A DNA stretch of 64,000 bases from Kitasatospora arboriphila. Lineage in GTDB: Bacteria > Actinomycetota > Actinomycetes > Mycobacteriales > Mycobacteriaceae. Both the position numbers and the translations under genes were made by a program. Under the pieces are notes generated by a model. That model searched no databases. It saw only the letters and a list, made by a program, of their open reading frames with translations, and had not been told where the DNA came from. The DNA is taken from the NCBI RefSeq assembly GCF_000717275.1, contig NZ_JNYV01000003.1, forward strand, positions 558,001 to 622,000. The letters run 5' to 3'. Shown piece by piece: positions 16,159 to 27,107 of the stretch. Position 1 is the stretch's first letter; each line of letters opens with the position of its first letter.

Positions 16159-16653
16159 TCAGGCGTGGTACGGCTCCGCGCTCACCAGGGTCACCGAGAT
16201 GGTGGCCCCGCTGGGCACGGTGTACTTACGGGTCTCGCCGACCTTGGCGTCGATCAACGCGCCGCCCAAGGGCGACTTCGGTGAATAGACCTCGAGCTTC
16301 TCGTCGGACGAACCCTGTTCGCGGGTCGCGATCAAGAAGGTCTCGGTGTCGTTCTCGTCGCCGTCGTAGTACACCTTCACCACGGAACCGGGCAGTGCAA
16401 CCCCCGACTGCGTCGGCGTCTCGCCGACCTTTGCGGTGTTGAGCAACTCCTGGAGCTGACGGATGCGGGCCTCTTGCTGACCCTGCTCGTCGCGGGCGGC
16501 GTGGTAGCCACCGTTCTCCTTGAGGTCACCCTCTTCGCGGCGCTCGTTGATCTCGGCGGCAATCACCGGACGATTCGCGATGAGGGCGTCGAGCTCCTCT
16601 TTGAGCCGATCATGGGACTCCTGGGTAAGCCAGGTCACCTCGGTGTCGGTCAT
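16159..16653 (-). CDS. greA: Transcription elongation factor GreA
   Basis: 164 residues from the ATG at 16653, preceded by GAGGGAG; a GTG three codons upstream is possible but less likely. The N-terminal coiled coil carries [16 protein letters not shown] and the acidic tip region [20 protein letters not shown], where the tip residues stimulate transcript cleavage by RNA polymerase. The C-terminal FKBP-like domain ends [12 protein letters not shown]. GreA enters the secondary channel and rescues backtracked polymerase. The gene sits in the same neighbourhood as Rv1080c (greA) of M. tuberculosis, close to mca. Confidence 0.96.
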   Translation of the reverse strand: MTDTEVTWLTQESHDRLKEELDALIANRPVIAAEINERREEGDLKENGGYHAARDEQGQQEARIRQLQELLNTAKVGETPTQSGVALPGSVVKVYYDGDENDTETFLIATREQGSSDEKLEVYSPKSPLGGALIDAKVGETRKYTVPSGATISVTLVSAEPYHA

Positions 16654-16683
16654 GCTCGTCACTCCCTCTCGTTAAATACAGCA

Positions 16684-16707
16684 ACACGGCCCCTCTCGGG
16701 ACCGTGT
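16684..16707 (-). terminator. Hairpin between the queuosine-transporter gene and greA
   Basis: ACACGG (16684-16689) pairs with CCGTGT (16702-16707), continued by CCC/GGG around a TCTC loop. On the minus strand it is followed by TTGCTGTATTTAA, so it may weakly terminate upstream transcription or lie in the greA leader. There is no clean U-tract. Confidence 0.4.
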
Positions 16708-16749
16708 ATCAGCCAAGAGTAGCAGGACATATGGACACGGCTCGAATTC

Positions 16750-17523
16750 TTATCGAATTGTGCCCTGCTGGGCGAGGGCTGTGCGGTAGGTGGGTTCACG
16801 GCTCTTGAGCCATCCGACCACCAGGTACGTCAGCGGCATGATGGCCAGCTCGACCAGCGTTTTCCACACGAATCCGATGAGGGTGTAGTTGATGAAGTCG
16901 GACCAGGTCGAGATGCCCAGGGCCGACGCTGCGATGGAACAGAAAACCAGGGTGTCGAAGAATTCGCCGACCACGGTGGAACTGAAAAGCCGGGCCCACA
17001 AACGTTTTTCTCCCGAGCGCTCTTTCATCTTCACGAGAACCCAGGAATTGAGGAATTCACCCACGACATATCCGGCGAGTCCGGCGGCGAGGAATTGCGG
17101 AACCACTCCCGCAACTGTCTCGAACGATTCTTGACCGTCGTAGAAGTCGGCGGCCGGCAGGTGGATGGTGAGCCAGAAGCACAGGGAAGCGATCAGGAGG
17201 ACGGCGAAACCGGTGAGGATCGTGCGGCGCATCGCCTTGAACCCGTACACCTCGCTGATCACGTCGCCCAGCACGTAGGCGAGCGGGAAGAGGTAGAACG
17301 CTCCGTCGGTGACCAGGCCGTCCATGGACAGTGGCCCGAAGTCGAAGTGGAGGTCGGGGAACAACACCACACCTTTGGTGCCGGTGATGTTGCTGATCAT
17401 CATCACGCCGACGAAGAGTCCGACGAGCGTGGGGAAGTAGTGACTGGTGATGGTGGCGAACGCCGGGCCCGTTCCCTTGGCGGTGAGCGGGTCCGGCTGC
17501 CCAGACTGTGTTGTTGGTGTCAT
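16750..17523 (-). CDS. Queuosine precursor transporter (YhhQ/VUT family)
   Basis: A 257-residue membrane protein of about six hydrophobic helices. Diagnostic segments of the VUT/YhhQ family are GTKGVVLFPDLHFDFG, FPLAYVLGDVISEVYGF, FLAAGLAGYVVGEFLNSW and SSTVVGEFFDTLVFCSIA. Family members import queuosine precursors (preQ0, preQ1) used to modify the tRNA wobble base. No queuosine-pathway gene is seen in this window, so its use here (salvage) is inferred. It interrupts the greA/Rv1081c-like adjacency I recall from M. tuberculosis. It is on the same strand as greA, with its stop 96 bp before the greA start. Confidence 0.88.
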   Translation of the reverse strand: MTPTTQSGQPDPLTAKGTGPAFATITSHYFPTLVGLFVGVMMISNITGTKGVVLFPDLHFDFGPLSMDGLVTDGAFYLFPLAYVLGDVISEVYGFKAMRRTILTGFAVLLIASLCFWLTIHLPAADFYDGQESFETVAGVVPQFLAAGLAGYVVGEFLNSWVLVKMKERSGEKRLWARLFSSTVVGEFFDTLVFCSIAASALGISTWSDFINYTLIGFVWKTLVELAIMPLTYLVVGWLKSREPTYRTALAQQGTIR

Positions 17524-17641
17524 GGGTGCCGATTATGGGGCACGTCCGGGCCGGCCGGTGCGTCGGTCACGCGCTGCGTTGAGCGTCGCGCGCCGGTTTG
17601 GACCGGTGCGCCAGCGCAGGGCCGTGCGCACTACGGAGAAG

Positions 17642-18070
17642 TCAGGGGGCGACGAGGTACGGCGGCACGGTGTCACTGCATCCGTAGACCTCGCCGACCG
17701 CGGGAGGGGCAGAGGTGCGGACCACTGCCGACATCGGGAGCCGGGTGTCCTGGGATGCCGGGACGTACACCTCGCGGCGCCCGGTCTCGGACCCGTCCTT
17801 GGATCTGGCCCGCACCACACAGGTGGCGGGAATGGTCGGGTCCTTGCGGTTGACGGTGAACTTCACCTCCACCGAGGTGTCGTCGAGGATGTCGTATCCG
17901 GTCGCTTCGCCGGAGATCTCCGGATCGGCGAATCGCTGGTAGGCGACCCAGGCGATCAATACACCGATGATGATCACCAGGCCGGTGAGCGCGAGGAACC
18001 AGCGTCTGCGTGATCGAGGTGAGCGTTCGGCCGGATAGCGGCCCTGCGGGAGGCTGCGGGCGCTGGTCAT
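17642..18070 (-). CDS. DUF4307 membrane-anchored protein (Rv1081c-like)
   Basis: 142 residues. A basic N-terminus (RYPAERSPRSRRRW) precedes one transmembrane helix (FLALTGLVIIIGVLIAWVAY). The rest is an extracytoplasmic domain with beta-strand character (TSVEVKFTVNR, TCVVRARSKDGSE, RREVYVPAS) and two cysteines. It belongs to the actinobacterial DUF4307 group, found between greA and mca. It is divergent from mca, with 111 bp between the start codons. Function unknown; a link to mycothiol or envelope metabolism is only suggested by position. Confidence 0.8.
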   Translation of the reverse strand: MTSARSLPQGRYPAERSPRSRRRWFLALTGLVIIIGVLIAWVAYQRFADPEISGEATGYDILDDTSVEVKFTVNRKDPTIPATCVVRARSKDGSETGRREVYVPASQDTRLPMSAVVRTSAPPAVGEVYGCSDTVPPYLVAP

Positions 18071-18181
18071 GGGTTCATACCTACCATGGAGTGGCAGAAC
18101 CGAGACCGGCGCGGCGCGAGCCCGGGGTGCGGTGGGAGTATGGACAGGCGATTGACGACGGTGTGAAGGTGAGGACTACGC

Positions 18182-19072
18182 GTGGGTGGACTACGACTCA
18201 TGGCGGTGCATGCGCACCCTGACGACGAGTCCAGCAAAGGTGCGGCCACCATGGCCAAGTACGCAGCCGAGGGTCACGACGTGTTGGTGGTGACCCTCAC
18301 CGGTGGCGAGCGCGGGGACATCCTGAATCCGGCGATGGATCTGCCGGGCATCAAGGACCGGATGCCGGAGGTCCGTCGCGAGGAGATGGCCAAGGCGGCC
18401 GCAGCTCTCGGTGTACAGCAGACCTGGCTCGGATTCGTCGACTCGGGGTTGCCCGAAGGTGATCCGCTGCCACCGGTACCCGAGGGCTCGTTTGCCACGG
18501 TCCCACTCGACGAGGCCACCGAGGCGTTGGTACGAGTGATCCGGGATTTCAAACCGCACGTGATGATCACCTATGACGAACTCGGCGGGTATCCCCATCC
18601 TGACCACATCCGGTGCCACGAGGTGTCGATGGCGGCGTACGAGACGGCGGGCGATCCGGACCGGTTCCCTGACGCCGGCGAACCGTGGACGGTGTCCAAG
18701 ATCTACTACACACACGGCTTCATCCGCGACCGGATGGTGTTGTTCTCCGACGAGTACGCCAAGATCGGCAAGGAGAGCCCCTTCAAGGAGTGGCTCTCGA
18801 AATGGGATCCCGAACGCGGCAACCTGATGGGCCGCGTGACCACTCAGGTGACATGTGGCGAGTACTTCCCGCAGCGCGACGAGGCGCTCCGGGCCCACGC
18901 CACGCAGATCGACCCCAACGGCGTGTTCTTCGCGGTCCCGATGGACTGGCAGCTCCGACTGTGGCCGACCGAGGAGTTCGAGTTGGCGAAGACCAGGGTC
19001 AAGACCGCAATCCCCGAGACCGACCTGTTCGCGGGTATCGAACCCGATGCAAATGAAGGTGAGGCGTCATGA
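18182..19072 (+). CDS. mca: Mycothiol S-conjugate amidase
   Basis: 296 residues from GTG at 18182 (RBS GGTGAGG). Zn-dependent amidase of the PIG-L/LmbE fold that splits mycothiol S-conjugates into a mercapturic acid and GlcN-Ins, a detoxification step in actinobacteria. The metal site is AHPDDE (His12, Asp15) with His142 in [11 protein letters not shown]. The N-terminus [20 protein letters not shown] is characteristic of Mca and distinguishes it from the deacetylase MshB. The next gene overlaps its stop by 4 bp. Its presence places the organism among mycothiol producers. Confidence 0.95.
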   Translation: MGGLRLMAVHAHPDDESSKGAATMAKYAAEGHDVLVVTLTGGERGDILNPAMDLPGIKDRMPEVRREEMAKAAAALGVQQTWLGFVDSGLPEGDPLPPVPEGSFATVPLDEATEALVRVIRDFKPHVMITYDELGGYPHPDHIRCHEVSMAAYETAGDPDRFPDAGEPWTVSKIYYTHGFIRDRMVLFSDEYAKIGKESPFKEWLSKWDPERGNLMGRVTTQVTCGEYFPQRDEALRAHATQIDPNGVFFAVPMDWQLRLWPTEEFELAKTRVKTAIPETDLFAGIEPDANEGEAS

Positions 19073-19294
19073 GTGCCACTGCATACGCTGCGGCGCAGCT
19101 CACCGATGTGTTGGCCAAGACCGAGGGCCCGGAGTTCGGCAAGGCGTCGCCGCTCGGCCTCTTGGTCATCTTGCTGCTCCTGGTGGGAACCGTCTTCCTG
19201 ATCTGGTCCATGAACCGGCACATCCGCAACCTGCCCAAGAAGTTCGAGCGGGACCATCCTGAGGCCGACCAGGCCGCCGACGACGGGACCGACC

Positions 19295-19323
<29 letters not shown>
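19069..19323 (+). CDS. Small membrane protein (Rv1083-like)
   Basis: 84 residues, ATG overlapping the mca stop (ATGA). One transmembrane helix ([22 protein letters not shown]) is followed by a basic then acidic, probably cytoplasmic tail ([19 protein letters not shown]). The same small gene follows mca in mycobacteria. It overlaps the next gene by 29 bp, so mca, this gene and the DUF255 gene form one translationally coupled operon. Function unknown. Confidence 0.8.
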
Positions 19324-21334
<2,011 letters not shown>

Positions 21335-22726
21335 TCCATCGCCCAATCGATCTCGTCGATCGTGATGACGATGGGTGGGGCGAAACGCAAGGTTGATGCA
21401 TGAGTGTCCTTCACCAGCACACCCCGCTGGGCCAGTGCGATGCTCAGTTCCTTGCCAGTTCCCAGAGCAGGGTCGACATCGATGCCGGCCCACAGCCCGA
21501 GGCCGCGAATGCCGGTGAGGCCCTTGGTACTCAGCTCGTGAAGGCGGCGATGAAGGTGGTCTCCGAGTAGGGCGGCGCGCTCTTGCCAGTAGCCGGTCTC
21601 GAGCATCCCCACCACAGTCGAACCCACTGCTGCGGCAAGCGGATTGCCGCCGAATGTGGAGCCGTGCTCACCCGGGTGCAACACCCCCAGCACCGAGCTG
21701 TCGGCCACCACTGCCGATACGGGCAGGACGCCCCCGCCGAGAGCTTTGCCCAGCACGTAGAGATCGGGCACCACCTGCCAGTGGTCGGAGGCGAAGGTCT
21801 TCCCTGTTCGTCCCAGGCCGGACTGGATCTCGTCGAGGATGAGCAGAACGTCTGTCTCCGAACAGATCCGGCGAACCGCCGGTAGGTAGCCGGGCGGTGG
21901 AACGATGATGCCCGCCTCGCCCTGGATCGGCTCGAGCAGGACTGCGACGGTGGTGTCGTCGATGGCTGCGGCCAAGGATTCGGCGTCGCCGAAGGGAACG
22001 GTACGAAAACCCGGCGTGAACGGGCCGAAGCCGCGGCGCGCGGTCTCGTCGTCGGAGAAGCTCACGATCGTGGTGGTCCGCCCATGGAAGTTCCCGCTCG
22101 CCACCACGATCGAGGCGGTCTCGGCGGGTACGCCCTTGACGTCGGTGCCCCATTTGCGAGCGACCTTGATGACCGATTCGACGGCTTCGGCACCGGTGTT
22201 CATGGGTAAGGCCATGCCCTTGCCGCACAGGCCGGCAAGATCGCGGCAGAAGGGGCCGAGCCGGTCCGAGTGGAGCGCGCGACTCGTGAGCGTCACGCGC
22301 GAGAGCTGATCGGCCAGCGCGGCAAGGATCTCGGGGTTGCGATGGCCGAAGTTGAGCGCTGAATAGCCTGCGAGGCAGTCCAGGTATCGCGCGCCTGCGA
22401 CGTCGGTGATCCAGGCGCCCTGTGCCGAGGCGGCGACCACCGGCAGGGGCGAATAGCTCTGTGGGACATGGCGTGCGGCCATCTCGATGTGCTTGGCGGC
22501 GAGGCCGGGACGGGGGATCGGCGAGGGGATGTCGGTGTCGAGGGTCATCTGCTCAGGGCCGGATCGAGCGGCGGCAAACGTGAGCAGGAGAGCTTCATCA
22601 ATCAAGGGTATGGACACCGTCTGACGCAAGCAATGCTCGTGCATTGCGTACAGGGAGCACATTTGTTGTCAGATCTGGCAAATGGGGCTATCCGTTGCGT
22701 CGGGTCAGCGGACCATTGAACGGGAA

Positions 22727-23179
22727 GTGACGACGGCTGTGTTGGACAACCTCGACGAGGCGATCCTGGGATGTCTGACCAAGGACGCACGACAGACCTA
22801 CGCGCAGATCGGTGAGCAGGTCCGGTTGTCGGCACCGGCGGTGAAACGCCGAGTCGACCGGCTGGTGTCGTCCGGTGTCATCCGGGGTTTCACCGTTGTG
22901 ACCGACCCGGCGGCACTGCAGTGGACAACCGAGGCGTACGTGCAGGTCTTCTGCCGCGGAACCGTGGCCCCGGACATCTTGGCGCGGTCGTGGGAACACA
23001 TCACCGAGGTGGTCAGCGCCGCGACGGTGACGGGGAAGGCCGACGCGATCCTGAGGGTGGTGGCCCGCGACGTCCAGCATCTCGAGGAGGCGCTCGAACG
23101 GATCCGCTCCGCGGAAACGGTGGACCACTCCGAGAGCATCATCGTGCTGTCCCGAGTGATCGACCGCGGCCGGCCCTGA
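22727..23179 (+). CDS. Lrp/AsnC family regulator, divergent from rocD
   Basis: 150 residues from GTG at 22727; ATG at 22682 would add 15 residues without conserved features. The N-terminal HTH is VLDNLDEAILGCLTKDARQTYAQIGEQVRLSAPAVKRRVDRL, and the C-terminal ligand-binding domain follows (VTGKADAILRVVARD). It is 178 bp from the divergent ornithine aminotransferase and very probably controls it in response to arginine or ornithine, as suggested by the same arrangement in mycobacteria. The usual AsnC dimer/octamer architecture is expected. Confidence 0.85.
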   Translation: MTTAVLDNLDEAILGCLTKDARQTYAQIGEQVRLSAPAVKRRVDRLVSSGVIRGFTVVTDPAALQWTTEAYVQVFCRGTVAPDILARSWEHITEVVSAATVTGKADAILRVVARDVQHLEEALERIRSAETVDHSESIIVLSRVIDRGRP

Positions 23180-23209
23180 GCGCTCCGAGACCGCGCCTGA
23201 CATGCGACA

Positions 23210-23239
23210 TTGGGCACCGTGGCGTTCGCGTGCTACTTT
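23210..23239 (+). promoter_or_regulatory. Promoter placing the transcript start at the aroG leader-peptide GTG
   Basis: TTGGGC (23210-23215), an 18-bp spacer and TACTTT (23234-23239) put the transcription start within a base or two of GTG at 23247. The leader peptide would therefore be translated from a leaderless RNA. The -35 match is weak; the -10 match is good. Confidence 0.55.
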
Positions 23240-23246
23240 GGCCGAC

Positions 23247-23321
23247 GTGAACATCAGTGCGCGCGTGTATTGGCGCTTTATCGAGGCTCCGGGTGGAGCC
23301 GCCGATACAGCGCTACGCTGA
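23247..23321 (+). CDS. Candidate attenuator leader peptide upstream of DAHP synthase
   Basis: A 24-codon ORF (GTG start, TGA at 23319-23321) ending 114 bp before the DAHP synthase start. Its core reads VYWRF: codons 7-11 include Tyr, Trp and Phe, the three end products of the pathway that DAHP synthase opens. The peptide sequence after the core (IEAPGGAADTALR) overlaps the first hairpin arm at 23285-23295. No Shine-Dalgarno lies upstream, and the -10 element suggests a leaderless start. Stalling at aromatic codons when charged tRNAs are scarce would alter downstream folding. I recall an aromatic leader peptide upstream of a corynebacterial DAHP synthase gene. Confidence 0.7.
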   Translation: MNISARVYWRFIEAPGGAADTALR

Positions 23322-23342
23322 CGCGTCCACACACCCGGAGCC
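23285..23342 (+). promoter_or_regulatory. Alternative RNA hairpins of the aroG attenuator
   Basis: GGCTCCGGGTG (23285-23295) can pair perfectly over 11 bp with CACCCGGAGCC (23332-23342). Its first six bases can instead pair with GGAGCC at 23295-23300 (loop GGGT). A small CAGCG/CGCTG hairpin (23308-23320) covers the leader stop codon. Such mutually exclusive pairings are what ribosome-mediated attenuation needs; which form pairs with or shields the terminator was not modelled. Confidence 0.6.
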
Positions 23343-23345
23343 CCG

Positions 23346-23376
23346 AGCAGTGATCACCTTTGGTCGCTGCTTTTTT
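23346..23376 (+). terminator. Intrinsic terminator of the aroG attenuator
   Basis: AGCAG (23346-23350) pairs with CTGCT (23367-23371); T351/G366 and G352/C365 extend the stem, and ACC/GGT close around a TTT loop past a three-base bulge. It is followed by six T residues (23371-23376). It lies between the leader peptide and the structural gene, where an attenuator terminator should be. Confidence 0.65.
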
Positions 23377-23435
23377 CTTTGTCAGGGCACCGGTCAACAG
23401 GTGATGGTGCCCTTCGAATCAGGAAGGCACACAAC

Positions 23436-24515
23436 ATGACCAGCGGACTCCACGGACACGGAACGTTGTCCGGTCCCAACACCTCGGACCGCAGGATCCG
23501 CGCGCTGCGCGAGATCCCCTCACCCGACATCGTGCGCACCGAACTGCCGCTGACCGGACGTCGGGCCGAAGTGGTGCAGCGCGACCGCGACGAGATCGCC
23601 GACATCCTGGCCGGTCGTGACGATCGGCTGCTCGTCATCGTGGGGCCGTGCTCGGTGCATGACCCGGTTGCCGCGATCGACTACGCGCGCCGGCTGGCAC
23701 CCATCGCTGCCGAACACGTCGATCGGTTGAAGATCGTGATGCGGGTGTACTTCGAGAAGCCGCGCACCACGGTCGGGTGGAAGGGCCTCATCAACGACCC
23801 CGGCATGGATGGCAGTTTCGACGTGGAACGCGGACTGCGGGTCGCCCGCGGCCTGCTCCTCGACCTCATCGATCTCGGCCTGCCCGTCGGATGCGAGTTC
23901 CTCGAACCCACCAGCCCGCAGTACATCGCGGATGCGGTGGCGTGGGGCGCGATCGGCGCCCGGACAACGGAGTCGCAGGTCCACCGGCAGCTGGCCTCTG
24001 GCCTGTCGATGCCGATCGGCTTCAAGAACGGTACGGACGGCAACGTCCAGGTGGCCGTCGATGGTGTCAAAGCCGCTGCTGCACAGCACGTCTTCTTCGG
24101 AGTCGACGACTTCGGTCGCGGTGCGATCGTGGAGACCGAGGGAAACACGGACTGCCACATCATCTTGCGCGGCGGCACCGCGGGTCCCAATTTCGACGCC
24201 GGCTCGGTGGACGGGGCACTGGCATCGCTCGCCAAGGCAGGTCTTCCCGAACTCGTCATGATCGACTGCTCTCACGCCAATTCCGGTAAGGACCACATCC
24301 GGCAGGCGGAGGTGGCCACTGAGGTCGCCGCGATGATCGCGAGCGGTCAGCGCGGGATCAGCGGGGTCATGCTGGAGAGCTTCCTCGTTGCCGGTGCCCA
24401 GGCCCCGGACGCCGAGCCCCTCACCTACGGACAGTCGGTCACCGACAAGTGCATGGACTGGGATGCGACGGTGACTGTGATGCAGGCGCTTTCGGCGGCC
24501 AAGACGCGGATCTGA
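23436..24515 (+). CDS. aroG: 3-deoxy-D-arabino-heptulosonate 7-phosphate synthase, class I
   Basis: 359 residues from the ATG at 23436 (RBS AGGAAGG). It condenses PEP and erythrose 4-phosphate, the first step of aromatic amino-acid synthesis. The class I signature is visible: LLVIVGPCSVHDP, VMRVYFEKPRTTVGWKGLINDP (metal and PEP contacts), GCEFLEPTSPQY, GFKNGTDGN and IDCSHANSGKDH. This is the AroF/AroG/AroH type, not the plant-like class II enzyme usual in mycobacteria. It is preceded by a leader peptide and terminator, so its expression is probably set by charged aromatic tRNA levels. Confidence 0.93.
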   Translation: MTSGLHGHGTLSGPNTSDRRIRALREIPSPDIVRTELPLTGRRAEVVQRDRDEIADILAGRDDRLLVIVGPCSVHDPVAAIDYARRLAPIAAEHVDRLKIVMRVYFEKPRTTVGWKGLINDPGMDGSFDVERGLRVARGLLLDLIDLGLPVGCEFLEPTSPQYIADAVAWGAIGARTTESQVHRQLASGLSMPIGFKNGTDGNVQVAVDGVKAAAAQHVFFGVDDFGRGAIVETEGNTDCHIILRGGTAGPNFDAGSVDGALASLAKAGLPELVMIDCSHANSGKDHIRQAEVATEVAAMIASGQRGISGVMLESFLVAGAQAPDAEPLTYGQSVTDKCMDWDATVTVMQALSAAKTRI

Positions 24516-24540
24516 CCGCAGCGGGTGGCTGGTCGGTGAG

Positions 24541-25212
24541 CTATTCGAACAGGACCAGCCACACGGCGATGTAGTGCACGATCGCCGCGATCACCGTGCA
24601 TGCGTGAAAGAACTCGTGATGTCCGAAGGTGGTCGGCCACGGGTCGGGCCAACGGGTGGCGTAGAGGACGCCGCCGATCGTGTAGAACAGGCCTCCGACC
24701 GCGAGCAGCACCACGACCGCCACCCCGACGGAGTCGATCAGCTCGGGGATGACGGCCACGATGGTCCAGCCCAGCAGGATGTAGAGCGGGACTCCCAGCC
24801 ATCGGGGTGATCCCGGCCAGAGGACCTTGAGGGTGACGCCGGCCAAGGCGCCGGTCCACACGACGACGAGGACGGCGACCTGTTCGGGAGGTTCGAGCCC
24901 CATGACGCAGAAAGGGGTGTAACTGCCCGCGATGAAGATGAAGATCATCGAATGATCGGCACGCTTCATCCAGAGCTTGGCCGTGTCGGAGGTCCAGTCG
25001 ACGCGATGGTAGGTGGCGCTCACGCCGAACAGGCCACAGACGGTCAGGGCGTAGATACCGCACGCCAGTGCTGCCATCGGACCGATCAGCGTCCACGCCA
25101 CCGCAACCAGGACGAGGCCCGTGACGATGGCGACGAAACCGGCGTACAGGTGGATCCAACCGCGCATTCGGGGCTTGAGCTCGGCCAGGAGCGCCAGTTC
25201 GGAATCGATCAC
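24541..25212 (-). CDS. Hemolysin III family membrane protein
   Basis: 223 residues with about seven hydrophobic helices, the PAQR/hemolysin III fold. Conserved elements are GWIHLYAGFVA, the SxxxH motif in FGVSATYHRVDW, KRADHSMIFIFIAGSYTPFC and a C-terminal HEFFHACTVIAAIVHYIAVW; the His, Ser and Asp residues form the family's zinc-binding hydrolase-like site. It corresponds to Rv1085c of M. tuberculosis. The name is historical; a cytolytic role is not implied. It is convergent with the DAHP synthase gene and divergent from the prenyl synthase. Confidence 0.88.
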   Translation of the reverse strand: MIDSELALLAELKPRMRGWIHLYAGFVAIVTGLVLVAVAWTLIGPMAALACGIYALTVCGLFGVSATYHRVDWTSDTAKLWMKRADHSMIFIFIAGSYTPFCVMGLEPPEQVAVLVVVWTGALAGVTLKVLWPGSPRWLGVPLYILLGWTIVAVIPELIDSVGVAVVVLLAVGGLFYTIGGVLYATRWPDPWPTTFGHHEFFHACTVIAAIVHYIAVWLVLFE

Positions 25213-25257
25213 AACTTACGGTACCGAAGGTTCGGGCTGACCTCCATCGTCGCCGCG

Positions 25258-25263
25258 TAAGGT
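25258..25263 (+). promoter_or_regulatory. Candidate -10 element for a leaderless prenyl-synthase transcript
   Basis: TAAGGT ends 7 nt before GTG at 25271 and there is no Shine-Dalgarno between them. CTGACC at 25237-25242 could be a -35 but the spacing is short (15 bp). Confidence 0.35.
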
Positions 25264-25270
25264 GTAGCGG

Positions 25271-26053
25271 GTGAAGCTCATCCCCGACGCCATGCGCGGA
25301 CCCATGTACCGGGTCTACGAGCGTCGGCTGACTCACTATCTGGATCCGTCACAGAACCCCAGGCACATCGCGATCATCTGCGATGGCAACCGGCGATGGG
25401 CTCGCGAAGCCGGATTCGAGAACGTCAACCACGGGCACCGCGTCGGGGCGCAGAAGATCGCCGAGGTTCTCCGGTGGTGCAGTGAACTCGGCATCGAGAC
25501 CGTGACCATCTACCTGCTCTCCACCGAGAACCTGAATCGTGATTCGGCCGAGCTCGGCGAGCTGCTGCAGATCGTGCCCGACATCGTCGAGGAGATCTCG
25601 GCGCCGGGCCAGCCATGGCGGGTGCAGATAGTCGGCGCGCTCGATCAGCTACCCGACGAGGTTTCCGCGCGGCTCAAGGCGGCGCAACAACAGTCCTCCG
25701 GACGTACGGGACCCAACGTGAACGTCGCCGTGGGCTACGGCGGCCGCCAGGAGATCGTCGATTCCGTCCGGTCCCTGCTGGCCGACCGCATCGCGGCGGG
25801 CGACTCACCCGATCAGCTCATCGACGCCGTCACGGTGGAAGCCATCGACCAGAATCTCTACACCCGCGGCCAGCCTGATCCTGATCTGGTGATCAGAACC
25901 TCGGGGGAGCAACGGCTCTCGGGATTCCTCTTGTGGCAGAGCGCGTATTCGGAGATCTGGTTCACCGACGCCTACTGGCCGGCGTTCCGCCGCGTGGACT
26001 TCCTGCGTGCCCTGCGTGATTACGCAGCTCGTAGCCGCCGGTTCGGCAAGTAG
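25271..26053 (+). CDS. Z-type isoprenyl diphosphate synthase (short-chain, UppS family)
   Basis: 260 residues of the cis-prenyltransferase family. The catalytic loop is IAIICDGNRRWARE (catalytic Asp in CDGNRRW), followed by HRVGAQKIAEVLRWC and the C-terminal LVIRTSGEQRLSGFLLWQSAYSE. The synteny partner in M. tuberculosis is Rv1086, a (2Z,6E)-farnesyl diphosphate synthase that feeds decaprenyl phosphate synthesis. The N-terminal extension and position favour the same short-chain role over undecaprenyl synthase. Product length cannot be fixed by eye. Confidence 0.88.
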   Translation: MKLIPDAMRGPMYRVYERRLTHYLDPSQNPRHIAIICDGNRRWAREAGFENVNHGHRVGAQKIAEVLRWCSELGIETVTIYLLSTENLNRDSAELGELLQIVPDIVEEISAPGQPWRVQIVGALDQLPDEVSARLKAAQQQSSGRTGPNVNVAVGYGGRQEIVDSVRSLLADRIAAGDSPDQLIDAVTVEAIDQNLYTRGQPDPDLVIRTSGEQRLSGFLLWQSAYSEIWFTDAYWPAFRRVDFLRALRDYAARSRRFGK

Positions 26054-26077
26054 GCCTAGCGGCCGCGGCGTCTGGCG

Positions 26078-27010
26078 TCAGATCTTGCGCAAGCGCACGC
26101 GATTGATGGCGTGATCGGCGTCTTTGCGGAGTACCAGAGTGGCGCGCGGCCGGGTCGGGAGAATGTTCTCCACGAGGTTCGGCCGGTTGATCCCGTTCCA
26201 GATGTCGCGGGCGGCAAGGGTGGCCTGTTCGTCGGTCAGCGACGAGTAGTGGTGGAAATGCGAATGTGGATCGGCGAATGCGGTGGTGCGCATCGCGAGG
26301 AAACGATGGATATACCAGTCCTCGATGTCCTCGATCCGGGCGTCGACGTAGATGGAGAAGTCGAAGAGGTCCGACACCATCAGCCGCGACCCGGTCTGCA
26401 GTACGTTCAGCCCCTCGACGATGAGGATGTCGGGTTGTTGCACATGGTGTTTCGTGTCGCGGACGATGTCGTAGGTGAGGTGGGAGTACACCGGCGCCGA
26501 GACATCGGCGGCCCCGGATTTCACCTCGGTGACGAACCGGAGCAGAGCGCGGCGGTCGTACGATTCCGGGAAACCCTTGCGGTGCATGATTCCGCGACGT
26601 TCGAGTTCGGCGGTGGGGTAGAGAAATCCGTCCGTGGTCACCAGGTCGACCTTCGGATGACTTTCCCAGCGCGCCAGCAACGCCTGGAGCACACGCGCGG
26701 TGGTCGACTTCCCGACGGCCACACTGCCGGCGACCCCGATGATGAAGGGCACCTGGCGTTCGGGCTGCCGCTCGCCGAGGAATGTCGCGGTGGCCGCGAA
26801 CAACCGTTGCCGTGCGGCTACCTGGAGATGGATCAAACGGGACAGCGGCAGGTAGACGTCGGCGACCTCGGTGAGGTCGATCTGCTCACCGAGCCCTCGC
26901 AGGTCGCGCAATTCACCTTCGGTCAACACCATGGGCATCGACTGACGAAGGTCGCGCCATTGTCTGCGGTCGAGTTCGATGTACGGACTCGGCTCGGTCA
27001 TTCGCGACAT
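26078..27010 (-). CDS. coaA: Pantothenate kinase, type I
   Basis: 310 residues from the ATG at 27010, whose N-terminus [18 protein letters not shown] matches mycobacterial CoaA. The P-loop is [11 protein letters not shown] (residues 92-102, Lys101). [38 protein letters not shown] and [13 protein letters not shown] are type I hallmarks, as is the C-terminal [20 protein letters not shown]. It phosphorylates pantothenate, the controlled first step of coenzyme A synthesis, with CoA feedback. It is convergent with the prenyl synthase and divergent from the DUF885-like gene. Confidence 0.95.
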   Translation of the reverse strand: MSRMTEPSPYIELDRRQWRDLRQSMPMVLTEGELRDLRGLGEQIDLTEVADVYLPLSRLIHLQVAARQRLFAATATFLGERQPERQVPFIIGVAGSVAVGKSTTARVLQALLARWESHPKVDLVTTDGFLYPTAELERRGIMHRKGFPESYDRRALLRFVTEVKSGAADVSAPVYSHLTYDIVRDTKHHVQQPDILIVEGLNVLQTGSRLMVSDLFDFSIYVDARIEDIEDWYIHRFLAMRTTAFADPHSHFHHYSSLTDEQATLAARDIWNGINRPNLVENILPTRPRATLVLRKDADHAINRVRLRKI

Positions 27011-27107
27011 GTCAACAATCGATCCGTGGGACCCATGGCATGTCATCAGTCTTGCGAACGCCTGGCAGGCAGGTGACTTCGGGGTGGTTTCGGTACCGTT
27101 TGACCCC

